Assembly: GCA_050116035.1 (NCBI GenBank)
Contig: JASFPJ010000037.1
Span: 1 to 16,462, forward strand
Reading direction: 5' to 3'
Length of the DNA: 16,462 nucleotides
Source: SOIA01 sp050116035
GTDB lineage: Bacteria; Acidobacteriota; Aminicenantia; Aminicenantales; Aminicenantaceae
Positions within the stretch are counted from its first letter, which is position 1. Each line of letters opens with the position of its first letter. Both the position numbers and the translations under genes were made by a program. The notes below the pieces were generated by a model. It made no database searches, was not told the origin of the DNA, and worked only from the letters and a program-made list of their open reading frames with translations. Below are positions 7,782 through 14,991 of the stretch, one piece after another.

Positions 7782-9131
7782 ATGAAACTCCTGAAAATTG
7801 GGATTTCTGGTATCCGGGGAATCGTGGGCGAGACGATTGTCCCGGATCTGGTCATGAATTTTGCCTGTGCATTCGGCACCTATCTCGATTCGAAAAATGT
7901 TCTGGTCGGCAGGGATACAAGAGTCTCTGGTCCGATGCTCCATGAAGCCACTCTTTCCGCATTGGTATCCACTGGCTGCAATGTCTTGGATTTGGGGATT
8001 TGTCCCACGCCTGTCATCCAATACATGGTTAAGCACCTTAAAGCCAAGGGGGCTGTATCGATTACAGCCGGGCACAATGACCTGAAATGGAATGCCTTGA
8101 CTTTCATCAATCGAGACGGAACGTATCTGAATATGTTTCAAGGAGAAGAAGTCCTGGATATCTACCATCTGGGGAAATTTACCAAAGTTTCTGTGGACCA
8201 TTTGGGGAAGATAGAATCGGTCGATGATTATCTAGATTTCTATTTTAAAAAATTAAATAAGTTTTTGAATACTGAGGCCATAAGGAAAGTCAAATTCAAA
8301 GTGGTTATTGACCCCTGTAATGGAGCCGGAGCAAAAATAATCGATTTCTTTAGTCAGCAATTAGGGTTTGAGCTCATACCTATCAACAATGAGCCGAACG
8401 GATACTTTCCGCATGACCCTGAGCCCAGACCCAGAAATGCTCAGGAAGTGGCTTCGGTCATGAAGGTCGTGAATGCTGATGTGGGATTTTTGTTGAACAG
8501 CGATGCCAGCCGGGTTTCTTTAGTTGCCGAAAACGGAGAGACTTTATCAGAAGAATTCACTCTCCCTCTGATAGCGAAATATTACCTGGATAAAAATCCA
8601 GGGACAGTCGTCACTAACCATTCCTCTTCACGGATGATCGAAGAAGTGACTCGGGGAAAGAATTGTCCGGTGGTGAAGGTCAAAGTCGGCCAGTCCTATT
8701 CCATCCAATCCTTGATCAACGAGGATGGAGTCCTGGCTGGGGAGGGGAGTGGCGGAATCGCCATCCCGGAATTTCAACCTGCTTTTGATGGTTTCTTAAC
8801 CATGGGTTTGATATTGGAAATTATGGCTGTTCGGGAAAAGAAAGTCTCAGAATTAGTCGGGGAACTTCCTCGTTATCATATAGTCAAAGAAAAAATATAC
8901 TGTCCGCCCCCAAAGATTCATTCTGTCGTGAATGAGGCCAAAAAACTCTATTCCAACAGAGATATCGACAGTATGGATGGTATTAAAATTGAAGACAGAG
9001 ACGGCTGGGTCCATATCCGGACCTCAGCCACAGAACCGATGATTCGGATCATCGCTGAGGATAGATCTAAAGAGAAAGCCAGGGAAAGGGTTGAGGAAGT
9101 GATGAATTTTATTTCTGTGCTCGTCAAATGA
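7782..9131 (+). CDS. Degenerate phosphohexomutase paralog (probable pseudoenzyme)
   Basis: This 449-residue protein of the alpha-D-phosphohexomutase family (GlmM/ManB/PGM) has four domains in the usual order and usual length. It starts at ATG 7782, 5 nt behind GAAGGA. The N-terminal SGIRG, GRDTR (43-47), VVIDPCNGAGA, the sugar-recognition loop GEGSGG (320-325) and the C-terminal phosphate loop RTSATEP (413-419) are all retained. The two catalytic centres are not. The phospho-serine loop TASHNP reads TAGHND (95-100), with Gly97 where the phosphorylated Ser belongs. The metal loop DxDxDR reads NSDASR (239-244), keeping only D241 of three aspartates. Without the Ser it cannot carry the phosphoryl group by the family mechanism, so mutase activity is unlikely. 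The frame is intact over the whole length, so it is not a decaying pseudogene. It heads the operon, and its stop overlaps the start of its catalytically complete sister (ATGA), which implies translational coupling. A regulatory partner or sugar-phosphate sensor role is inference. Confidence 0.88.
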   Translation: MKLLKIGISGIRGIVGETIVPDLVMNFACAFGTYLDSKNVLVGRDTRVSGPMLHEATLSALVSTGCNVLDLGICPTPVIQYMVKHLKAKGAVSITAGHNDLKWNALTFINRDGTYLNMFQGEEVLDIYHLGKFTKVSVDHLGKIESVDDYLDFYFKKLNKFLNTEAIRKVKFKVVIDPCNGAGAKIIDFFSQQLGFELIPINNEPNGYFPHDPEPRPRNAQEVASVMKVVNADVGFLLNSDASRVSLVAENGETLSEEFTLPLIAKYYLDKNPGTVVTNHSSSRMIEEVTRGKNCPVVKVKVGQSYSIQSLINEDGVLAGEGSGGIAIPEFQPAFDGFLTMGLILEIMAVREKKVSELVGELPRYHIVKEKIYCPPPKIHSVVNEAKKLYSNRDIDSMDGIKIEDRDGWVHIRTSATEPMIRIIAEDRSKEKARERVEEVMNFISVLVK

Positions 9132-10501
9132 AAAGAGCGACATCTTTAAGAATTAGTGTATCAGGAGTTCGGGGAGTTGTGGGCGAGAGCCTGACTCCTC
9201 AACTCGCATCTAAATTTGCCCAGGCCTATGGCACCTACCTGGGAAGGGGAAACGTTATCGTTGGTCAGGATTCGAGACAATCGGGAAACATGGTGAAAAA
9301 AGCTGTTCTCTCCGGGCTTTTGTCTGTGGGCTGTAAACCTGTTGAAATCGGTATCTGTCCGATTCCCTCTATTCAGGTTCTAACAAAGCAATCCAAGGCC
9401 ATCGGAGCCATTGCGGTGACAGCCAGCCACAACCCAAAAGAATGGAACGGCCTGAAGTTTATCAATAAAGAAGGACTCTTTTTAAACTATCATCAGGTGG
9501 ATGAATTTCTGGATATCTATCATCAGGGGGAGTTTTCACTGGTGGATGTGGATAAATATAAGTCTCCAGAATTCGAAGAGAATCCCATGGAGCCTCATAG
9601 GGAGAAACTGATGTCGTATTTCAATGTGGATCTGATTGGCGAAAAGAAGTTTAAAGTCGCGATTGACTGCACCAACGGAGCCGGAGCTGTGTTGGCTCCC
9701 AGTTATTTAGAAGAATTGGGTTGCGAACTCGCCTTGCTCAACTGCGTGCCTGATGGGTCATTCGCACATCACCCCGAGCCTCTTCCAGAAAACATAGCCG
9801 GTCTCTGCCGGATAGTGGTTGAGCAAAGAGCGGATGTGGGTTTTGTCCAGGATGCTGACGCGGACAGGCTCGCTGTTGTCAACGAGAAAGGGGAACCGCT
9901 GGGAGAGGAGTTGACTTTGGCCCTCGCTTCAAAGTATATCTTAAGTCAGAATCCCGGTCCGGTCGTAATCAATCTTTCCACTTCCCGGGCTATCGATGAT
10001 ATTGCTGAAGAGTTTAGTGTTCCAGTCATCCGCACAAAAATCGGAGAGATAAACGTGGTGGAGCAGATTCTTTCGCAGGAGGAAAGGCCAGCCATTGGAG
10101 GCGAAGGAAACGGAGGAGTGATCCTTCAAGATATTCATCCTTGTCGAGACAGCTTTACAGCCATGGGGTTGATTTTAGAGTATATGGCCAAGTCAGGAAA
10201 AACGATTTCAGAGCTTCAGGGGGGTATTCCTCGTTATCATATGATCAAGGAGAAAATCCAGGGAACACAGGAGAAAGCTTACAGGATAATCAGACAGTTG
10301 AGGAAGAAATACTCGAACAAAGGAGAAATCTCTCTTTTGGACGGCTTTAAAATTTCGTTCAAGGACTACTGGGTTCATATAAGGCCTTCCAACACAGAGC
10401 CGATAATCAGGCTAATCGTTGAAGCCCAAAGCCGCGATACAGCGAAAAAGATGAGCAGGATTTGGAAAAAAGAGATATCGGAGAGTGTGAAATGGAAGTG
10501 A
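9128..10501 (+). CDS. glmM: Phosphohexomutase, probable phosphoglucosamine mutase (GlmM-type)
   Basis: This 457-residue alpha-D-phosphohexomutase interconverts hexose or hexosamine 1- and 6-phosphates through a phospho-serine and Mg2+. All key motifs are present: SGVRG near the start, TASHNP (98-103) with phospho-acceptor S100, the metal loop DADADR (242-247), the sugar loop GEGNGG (325-330) and the phosphate loop RPSNTEP (419-425). One oddity is GQDSR (46-50) where most members, and the upstream paralog, have GRD(T/S)R. ATG 9128 overlaps the preceding stop by 4 nt; no strong ribosome site is seen, so translation probably depends on the upstream gene. Substrate choice between glucosamine, mannose and glucose phosphates cannot be settled from motifs. 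The nagB and nagA genes directly downstream favour amino sugars, either GlcN-1-P/GlcN-6-P or GlcNAc-1-P/GlcNAc-6-P. The symbol glmM is therefore tentative. Confidence 0.85.
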   Translation: MKRATSLRISVSGVRGVVGESLTPQLASKFAQAYGTYLGRGNVIVGQDSRQSGNMVKKAVLSGLLSVGCKPVEIGICPIPSIQVLTKQSKAIGAIAVTASHNPKEWNGLKFINKEGLFLNYHQVDEFLDIYHQGEFSLVDVDKYKSPEFEENPMEPHREKLMSYFNVDLIGEKKFKVAIDCTNGAGAVLAPSYLEELGCELALLNCVPDGSFAHHPEPLPENIAGLCRIVVEQRADVGFVQDADADRLAVVNEKGEPLGEELTLALASKYILSQNPGPVVINLSTSRAIDDIAEEFSVPVIRTKIGEINVVEQILSQEERPAIGGEGNGGVILQDIHPCRDSFTAMGLILEYMAKSGKTISELQGGIPRYHMIKEKIQGTQEKAYRIIRQLRKKYSNKGEISLLDGFKISFKDYWVHIRPSNTEPIIRLIVEAQSRDTAKKMSRIWKKEISESVKWK

Positions 10502-11280
10502 TTGTCACGTCCAATTACGATGAAATTTGCGAAGAAGCCGCGCGCATCGTCCAGCAGGAATGGCAAAAAAAGAAAAACCTTGTCTTAGGCCTCGCCACAG
10601 GTGCTACACCTCTGGGAGTGTACAAGAAAATCATTGAAATGAATCAGAGGAATGAGATTGATTTTTCGAGTAGTATTGCTTTTAGTCTGGATGAGTATCT
10701 GGGACTGGAAGAAGACCATCCTCAGAGTTTTGCTTATTATATGAAGGAGAATTTCTTCAAACACATCAACATCAAGATGGAAAACATTTTCCACCTGGAA
10801 GGCAAGCCGCTTGATATCGAAACTCACTGCCAGGAGTATGAGGAAAAGATTAGGAAATATGGGGGGATCGACGTTCAAATACTGGGGATTGGCCGGAATG
10901 GCCACATCGGATTCAATGAGCCGGGTTCATCTTTATCCTCACGAACTCGAGTGAAAACCCTGACTGAAGAGACTATCAGAGATAATTCCCGTTTCTTTGC
11001 GGATAAACAGGAAGTCCCGAGATTCTGTTTGACAATGGGAATCGGAACCTTGATGGAAGCTCGGATGATCATTCTCCTTGCGTCGGGGAAGAACAAGAAT
11101 GAAGCGGTATTCCAATGCGTAGAAGGCGCGGTCACGGCCTCAGTTCCGGCTTCAGCACTCCAGCTTCATCCCCGAGTGAAAATCCTGGTTGATGAAGATG
11201 CGGGTTCTCTTTTAACCCAAAAAAAATACTACAAATGGGTTTTCAAGAATAAAGGAAGGGTAAAGGATTACCTGGAATAA
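10492..11280 (+). CDS. nagB: Glucosamine-6-phosphate deaminase
   Basis: NagB converts glucosamine-6-phosphate to fructose-6-phosphate and ammonia in the cytoplasm. The start is placed at ATG 10492 because the protein then begins MEVIVTSNYDE, aligning with known NagB N-termini, and because GGAG (10480-10483) lies 8 nt upstream. An in-frame ATG at 10462 would add ten unrelated residues. The product has 262 residues, the usual size. Motifs are the phosphate loop LATGATPLGVY (34-44), SLDEYLGL with catalytic D67 (E. coli D72), and GIGRNGHIGFNEP (132-144) with H138 and E143. The Asp141 of E. coli is Asn136 here, as in Bacillus-type NagB. SSRTRVKTLT and the late LQLHP are also present. It overlaps the end of the mutase gene by 10 nt and is followed after 1 nt by nagA. 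The C-terminus lacks the longer allosteric tail of the E. coli hexamer, so a simpler form is likely. Confidence 0.95.
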   Translation: MEVIVTSNYDEICEEAARIVQQEWQKKKNLVLGLATGATPLGVYKKIIEMNQRNEIDFSSSIAFSLDEYLGLEEDHPQSFAYYMKENFFKHINIKMENIFHLEGKPLDIETHCQEYEEKIRKYGGIDVQILGIGRNGHIGFNEPGSSLSSRTRVKTLTEETIRDNSRFFADKQEVPRFCLTMGIGTLMEARMIILLASGKNKNEAVFQCVEGAVTASVPASALQLHPRVKILVDEDAGSLLTQKKYYKWVFKNKGRVKDYLE

Positions 11281-11281
11281 A

Positions 11282-12406
11282 ATGTCAGAATTCAAGCTCA
11301 TAAAGAATTGCGATATCCATACTCCCCTGAGAGTGATAAAAAACGGTTCCATCCTTATTCAAGGGAAAAAAATTGCTAAAGTCGGTCAGGTCGATGACTC
11401 AAAAATCCCCCAGAAAACACAAATTTTCGATTTTAAACAAAAACTGGCCGTTCCCGGCTTCATAGATATTCATCTTCATGGTGGAGGAGGAGTTGATTTT
11501 CTGGATTCCTCCCCGGATTCGATTGTCAAAGCATTAAAAATCCACTTGAAAAACGGAACGACTTCTCTCCTGCCGTCCATAATGACAACATCGCATAAAC
11601 ACGCCCTGGATACGATCAGAGCCTTTATCGATATCAAAAGATCTATCCCGGACATCCCGGATATCATCGGACTGAATCTGGAGGGTCCGTATATCTCGAT
11701 GGAAAAGAGCGGCGCTCATAGAACTCAGTATATCCGGAAGCCTTCCCTGATCGAAGTCCAAGAATACATCAAAGCCTCTGAGGGAAACATAAGAATCATG
11801 ACTGTGGCCCCTGAGATCGAAGGGATGAGTGATATCATCCACTTCTTGAGCAAACAGAATGTAATCCTTTCAGCCGGCCACACGAACGCCAATTATGAAC
11901 AAACTCAGCAGGCTGTAAATTCAGGAGTCAGGCTTGCGACTCATTTATTCAATGCGATGAGAGGAATCGCTCATCGGGAACCAGGAGCAGCCGGGGCCCT
12001 TCTTTTAAATGATGATGTTTATACAGAAGCTGTCGCAGACGGAATCCATCTTCATCCGTCGATCCTGGAATTAATCGCAAGAGTCAAGCCTATCGAGAAA
12101 ATCATCCTGGTCACGGATGCCTCGAAGTATTATGGAATCAGTCAGGAGGCCTCTTACACGCGAGATGGAAAGCTCTTGGGGAGCACGACAGCGCTGAGTT
12201 TGGCGCTGAAAAACATGACTCAATTTACTGGAATACCGTTTGATAAGATACTCAGAATGGTGACGATCAATCCAGCTAAGCTATTGAGGGTTGAGAGTCA
12301 AAAAGGAAGTATAAAAAGAGGTTGTGATGCGGATATAATCATACTGGATAAGGAAATGAATCTCAGTGATGTTTTTTCCAGAGGGATGAAGTTCATTCCT
12401 TCCTGA
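11282..12406 (+). CDS. nagA: N-acetylglucosamine-6-phosphate deacetylase
   Basis: NagA removes acetate from GlcNAc-6-phosphate to give GlcN-6-P, the substrate of NagB. The 374-residue product is a TIM-barrel amidohydrolase with flanking beta-sandwich segments. Visible metal and substrate residues are HLHGGGG (H64, H66), NLEGPY (E134), SAGHTNA (H200), ATHLFNAM (H221) and DGIHLH. The catalytic acid is D279 in LVTDAS. The C-terminal NPAKLL and KGSIKRGCDADIIIL motifs close the barrel as in other members. The start ATG at 11282 comes 1 nt after the nagB stop with only a distant AAGGA upstream, so it is probably translated by coupling. It ends the four-gene operon. The deacetylase plus deaminase order gives a complete route from GlcNAc-6-P to glycolysis; no transporter, kinase or NagC-type regulator is in the window. 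Confidence 0.95.
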   Translation: MSEFKLIKNCDIHTPLRVIKNGSILIQGKKIAKVGQVDDSKIPQKTQIFDFKQKLAVPGFIDIHLHGGGGVDFLDSSPDSIVKALKIHLKNGTTSLLPSIMTTSHKHALDTIRAFIDIKRSIPDIPDIIGLNLEGPYISMEKSGAHRTQYIRKPSLIEVQEYIKASEGNIRIMTVAPEIEGMSDIIHFLSKQNVILSAGHTNANYEQTQQAVNSGVRLATHLFNAMRGIAHREPGAAGALLLNDDVYTEAVADGIHLHPSILELIARVKPIEKIILVTDASKYYGISQEASYTRDGKLLGSTTALSLALKNMTQFTGIPFDKILRMVTINPAKLLRVESQKGSIKRGCDADIIILDKEMNLSDVFSRGMKFIPS

Positions 12407-12427
12407 AATATTTCATCCGCGGCTTTA

Positions 12428-12484
12428 GGATATGAGAAGGCCTGGAAAAATTATTTTAAAAAATGGGAAAAAAGCTTCATATCC
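12428..12484. repeat. Short inverted repeat after nagA
   Basis: GGATATGA (12428-12435) and TCATATCC (12477-12484) are perfect 8-nt inverted arms separated by 41 nt of A-rich sequence. It could form a weak stem after the operon, but there is no T-run and it is not a convincing terminator. The gap 12407-12560 holds nothing else recognisable. Confidence 0.25.
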
Positions 12485-12560
12485 ATTGCCTTGCGTTCCT
12501 CTTCTCAGTCATGCAAGATGAGAGGCGGGCGTGAGTCGGTTCACTTGACAGGAGGTAAGA

Positions 12561-12941
12561 ATGGCAGAAATGCACTATAAAATTGATAATTATCTTATCC
12601 GGTTATTCGGGAATGATGCTAGAGGTCAGGTCACCCGGATTGCTGATAGGGAGATCTTGCTGTATTCAGACGGAAAGTTAGTCGGGCACGCGACTTTTTC
12701 TAAAGAAGGTCAAAATATAGGCGACTCCCATATTTCCCAGGACGTCATTTATTTAAGAGCTCCAGCTTCTCAGTATGAAGCAGTGATCGATTTGCTGAGG
12801 AATGAAAAGCCTGTGTACATTGGATGGTACCCCAAACCGGATGCCAAAGAGGAAGGTGACGGAGATGCCTACTTTGCCACCTCAGGGGAGCCACCGCATG
12901 AGGCCGAATGTTTTCCGAAAAAGGAGCCAAAAAAAGAATAA
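12561..12941 (+). CDS. Small hypothetical protein, unrecognised
   Basis: This 126-residue soluble protein has no signal peptide or membrane segment. It starts at ATG 12561 with a strong ribosome site AGGAGGT (12550-12556); a second ATG at 12570 is less well spaced. Residues ~5-95 look like an all-beta domain with alternating strands and turns (YLIRLFG, ILLYSDGKLVGHATF, VIYLRAP, PVYIGWYPKPD). The last ~30 residues are charged and probably disordered (KEEGDGDAYF, then SGEPPHEAECFPKKEPKKE). I recognise no family. It stands alone between the nag operon and the radical SAM gene, so context gives no function. The ribosome site and the clean frame argue that it is a real gene. Confidence 0.7.
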   Translation: MAEMHYKIDNYLIRLFGNDARGQVTRIADREILLYSDGKLVGHATFSKEGQNIGDSHISQDVIYLRAPASQYEAVIDLLRNEKPVYIGWYPKPDAKEEGDGDAYFATSGEPPHEAECFPKKEPKKE

Positions 12942-13031
12942 AACCGGGCGCATCAGCAATAAAAACTAGAATTTGGAACGGAATAGAAGGGGCATCCCCA
13001 ACTCTATAAAAATTCCTTTGCCTTTCCTATT

Positions 13032-13060
13032 TTGACATAGATATTCACTTCTGCTATAAA
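13032..13060 (+). promoter_or_regulatory. Near-consensus sigma70-type promoter for the radical SAM gene
   Basis: A perfect TTGACA (13032-13037), a 17-nt spacer and TATAAA (13055-13060, 5 of 6) with the extended TGC just before it give a strong vegetative-type promoter. Transcription would start near 13067, leaving a leader of about 120 nt before the ATG at 13189. The leader holds a small hairpin (AAGGGA 13100-13105 / TCCCTT 13113-13118). Confidence 0.65.
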
Positions 13061-13188
13061 TCAAAAAGTCATCAGCAAATGAGCTCCAAATAGAGTAAAA
13101 AGGGAATGTCTATCCCTTGGATTGTTCAATGTCAGCGAAATTCTTAAGTGTCAGAGGATTAAGAGGAGGGTGACCGCGGAGAATAGGT

Positions 13189-14598
13189 ATGCCCAAATAT
13201 AATCATGTACTTTGCATCAATCCCTACTATGAAGAGAGTAGCTCAGCTATGGGATTCTTTCCTCCCACAGGCCTTGAGTACATCGCCTCAGCATTTTCGA
13301 CCTGCGTGCCACGTGTGACTATCGCCGACCTTCGTCACGATCGCATGTTCCAGCCTGAATTCAGACTCCTCGAGTTCATCCATGACGAGGCCGTGGATCT
13401 ATTAGCCGTCAGTGTCAACTGGGAGTTCAAGTTCGATGAGGTGCTCGGGCTGGTCTCGAGATTGCCTGCAGATATTTGCACGCTCATCTGGGGGCGGGAG
13501 GCCACTGTAAGGGTTGATGAAATAATGAGTCATTGCCCGAATGTCGATTGCGTTGCCCGCGGAGAGGGAGAGGAAATTGTGATTGAATTCGCATCGGGAA
13601 AACCAATCAAAAAGATTGCGAGTTTAAGCCACCGCGTAAACGGCACTATCGTCCACAACGAGAACAGAATCGTAAAGCCTATGGAAATGCTCCCTGTGCG
13701 CGACAGGTCTCTTCGTCGGGTGAACTACGGGATCAGACGGTACGGCGTGAACTTCATAAAGGGTGGCTTGGACACAGTTATAACATCAAGAGGTTGCCCT
13801 TTTAACTGTAAGTTTTGCTCTTTTAGTCTCAATCCTCTGGGGAAGAAACGTGAATACGACGAACGTTCGGCTGAAAGTGTTTTCAAAGAAGTGAGATCAC
13901 TCGACGCTGATATCATCTTTTTCGTCGACGACAATTTCTTTGTGAACCAGAAGCGTATCGAGCGGTTATGCGATCTTTTGATCGAAAATCGTGTGAAAAA
14001 ACGTCTTTTTGCCCAAGCGAGGGTGGAAATAGCTCAAAATCCTATGCTCCTTGAGAAACTCGTGAAGGCAGGTTTCAAGATGTTTCTCCTCGGAATCGAA
14101 TCGGCACATGATTGGATACTCAAGGATCTCAATAAGGGATTCACAACCGCTCAGTTACGCGATTATTTCAAAGTTCTCAAGAAATATGACATTTATTATC
14201 ACGGTTACTTCATAATCGGGAACATAGGGGAAACTGAGGAGGAAATGCTTGCGATCCCCAGATTCGCGAACGAGCTGGGGCTGGACTCGATTTCTTATTT
14301 GAAGCTCAGGGCGTACAGGTTCACGCCCGTATATGACAAAGTGAAAGCCACTCCCGGCTATCACACCACATCTAGAGGTTTCGTCTATTCCGACTGTTAC
14401 GGCATGGATGATCTCGGACGCATCGGCAAGAGTATCAGACGCGAATATTACACTCTTAAACGTTTGGCAAAAGCTTTGAAGAAGTTTGTGAGGATAGGAT
14501 TTGCGACCAGGCGGGACATCGCTGCATTGATTTTCCGTGCACCTCTGGCTCTTTACAACCGGCGGAGAAAAAAGAGACGAGAAGCCAAAGTCCGGTAA
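13189..14598 (+). CDS. B12-binding-fold radical SAM protein
   Basis: This 469-residue class B-type radical SAM enzyme starts at ATG 13189, 7 nt behind GGAG (13178-13181). Residues 1-~165 form the N-terminal cobalamin-binding-like Rossmann domain, with NPYY, FPPTGLEYIAS and ARGEGEE as in this family. The usual DxHxxG cobalamin ligand motif is not seen: the nearest match is DLRHD (47-51), where His is one place too far and no Gly follows. The radical SAM domain follows, with the 4Fe-4S motif CPFNCKFC (C203, C207, C210) and the supporting FVDDNFF, RVEIA and GIES segments. The C-terminus is strongly basic. Such proteins perform methylations, cyclisations or rearrangements on lipids, cofactors or natural products; the substrate here is unknown. 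No biosynthetic neighbours are present, and it has its own promoter. Confidence 0.88.
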   Translation: MPKYNHVLCINPYYEESSSAMGFFPPTGLEYIASAFSTCVPRVTIADLRHDRMFQPEFRLLEFIHDEAVDLLAVSVNWEFKFDEVLGLVSRLPADICTLIWGREATVRVDEIMSHCPNVDCVARGEGEEIVIEFASGKPIKKIASLSHRVNGTIVHNENRIVKPMEMLPVRDRSLRRVNYGIRRYGVNFIKGGLDTVITSRGCPFNCKFCSFSLNPLGKKREYDERSAESVFKEVRSLDADIIFFVDDNFFVNQKRIERLCDLLIENRVKKRLFAQARVEIAQNPMLLEKLVKAGFKMFLLGIESAHDWILKDLNKGFTTAQLRDYFKVLKKYDIYYHGYFIIGNIGETEEEMLAIPRFANELGLDSISYLKLRAYRFTPVYDKVKATPGYHTTSRGFVYSDCYGMDDLGRIGKSIRREYYTLKRLAKALKKFVRIGFATRRDIAALIFRAPLALYNRRRKKRREAKVR

Positions 14599-14646
14599 AA
14601 AGCCTGGGATAAATAAGAATAATCATGTGTCGCTGACTATTCAAAT

Positions 14647-14706
14647 TCGTGAATAATACAGGTATCTTTTATGGCTTTCATTTAATTTAACGTGGATTAT
14701 TCACGA
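14647..14706. repeat. 11-bp inverted repeat at the edge of the palindromic element
   Basis: TCGTGAATAAT (14647-14657) and ATTATTCACGA (14696-14706) are perfect inverted arms around a 38-nt loop. They flank the left side of the larger palindrome that follows and may be part of the same dispersed element. A partial echo, TGAATAATTCAGGT, occurs again at about 14921-14934, close in sequence to TGAATAATACAGGT at 14650-14663. Confidence 0.5.
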
Positions 14707-14726
14707 GTCGAGGTTGCCGGAGACGC

Positions 14727-14807
14727 CGTTGCGAGGAGATAAACGACAGCGGCAATCCCATGTTTTTGCGCATGAACATGAGATCGCCACGCTTCGCTCG
14801 CGATGAC
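14727..14807. repeat. Palindromic dispersed-type intergenic repeat
   Basis: The left arm (14727-14764, containing TTGCGAGGAG, GCGGCAATC and CATGTT) and the right arm (14775-14807, AACATGAGATCGCCACG, then CGCTCGCGATGAC) are imperfect reverse complements around a 10-nt loop. The wording TTGCGAGGAG...GGCAATC / GAG-ATCGCCACG...CGCGATGAC matches the style of the multi-copy 'GTCATTGCGAGGAGC...GCAATC' palindromes known from many bacterial genomes. They have no coding role and give spurious ORFs. It fills much of the 393-nt gap between the radical SAM gene and the GWxTD gene. Confidence 0.6.
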
Positions 14808-14955
14808 AATCTATCTAATGAAAAGGTCGTCAGATTACTCGCCCGAAGGGGAAAAGATGCCGACATAAGATTATTTGTCATCCTTAAAAGAATTAATGTA
14901 TAGGAAGTCGGCCAATTTTATGAATAATTCAGGTTTATTGAAGCCACGAAAGATG

Positions 14956-14961
14956 TATAAT
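14956..14961 (+). promoter_or_regulatory. -10 box for the GWxTD lipoprotein gene
   Basis: A perfect TATAAT (14956-14961) lies 30 nt before the ATG at 14992; the -35 region (about 14934-14939, TTTATT) is weak. Transcription would begin near 14968, which supports ATG 14992 over the upstream in-frame TTG at 14875 and the ATG at 14968. Confidence 0.4.
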
Positions 14962-14991
14962 ATAAGTATGCATGATGGGGCGAGACGTAGC

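Noticed and set aside
7638..8201. A 187-codon open frame on the - strand across the divergent region and the start of the first mutase gene
   Set aside because: It is antisense to strongly conserved mutase sequence, has no ribosome site and no family features; it is a shadow of the coding strand.
10462..10491. Upstream in-frame ATG that would lengthen NagB by ten residues
   Set aside because: The extra residues do not resemble NagB, and a better spaced GGAG precedes the ATG at 10492.
10897..10899. Asn136 in NagB in place of the E. coli catalytic-site Asp141
   Set aside because: Bacillus-type NagB proteins carry Asn at this place and are active, so it is a subfamily trait rather than a lesion.
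12989..12999. GGGG-CAT-CCCC mini-hairpin after the small hypothetical gene
   Set aside because: Only four base pairs with a three-base loop and no T-run; not a convincing terminator.
13170..13202. A possible 10-codon leader peptide starting at GTG just before the radical SAM gene
   Set aside because: The AGGAGG directly touches the GTG with no spacer, so initiation there is unlikely, and the peptide has no attenuator-like codon run.
14687..14881. A 64-codon - strand frame reading LSSRAKRGDL and similar
   Set aside because: This is the typical spurious translation of the TTGCGAGGAG-type palindromic repeat, not a gene.
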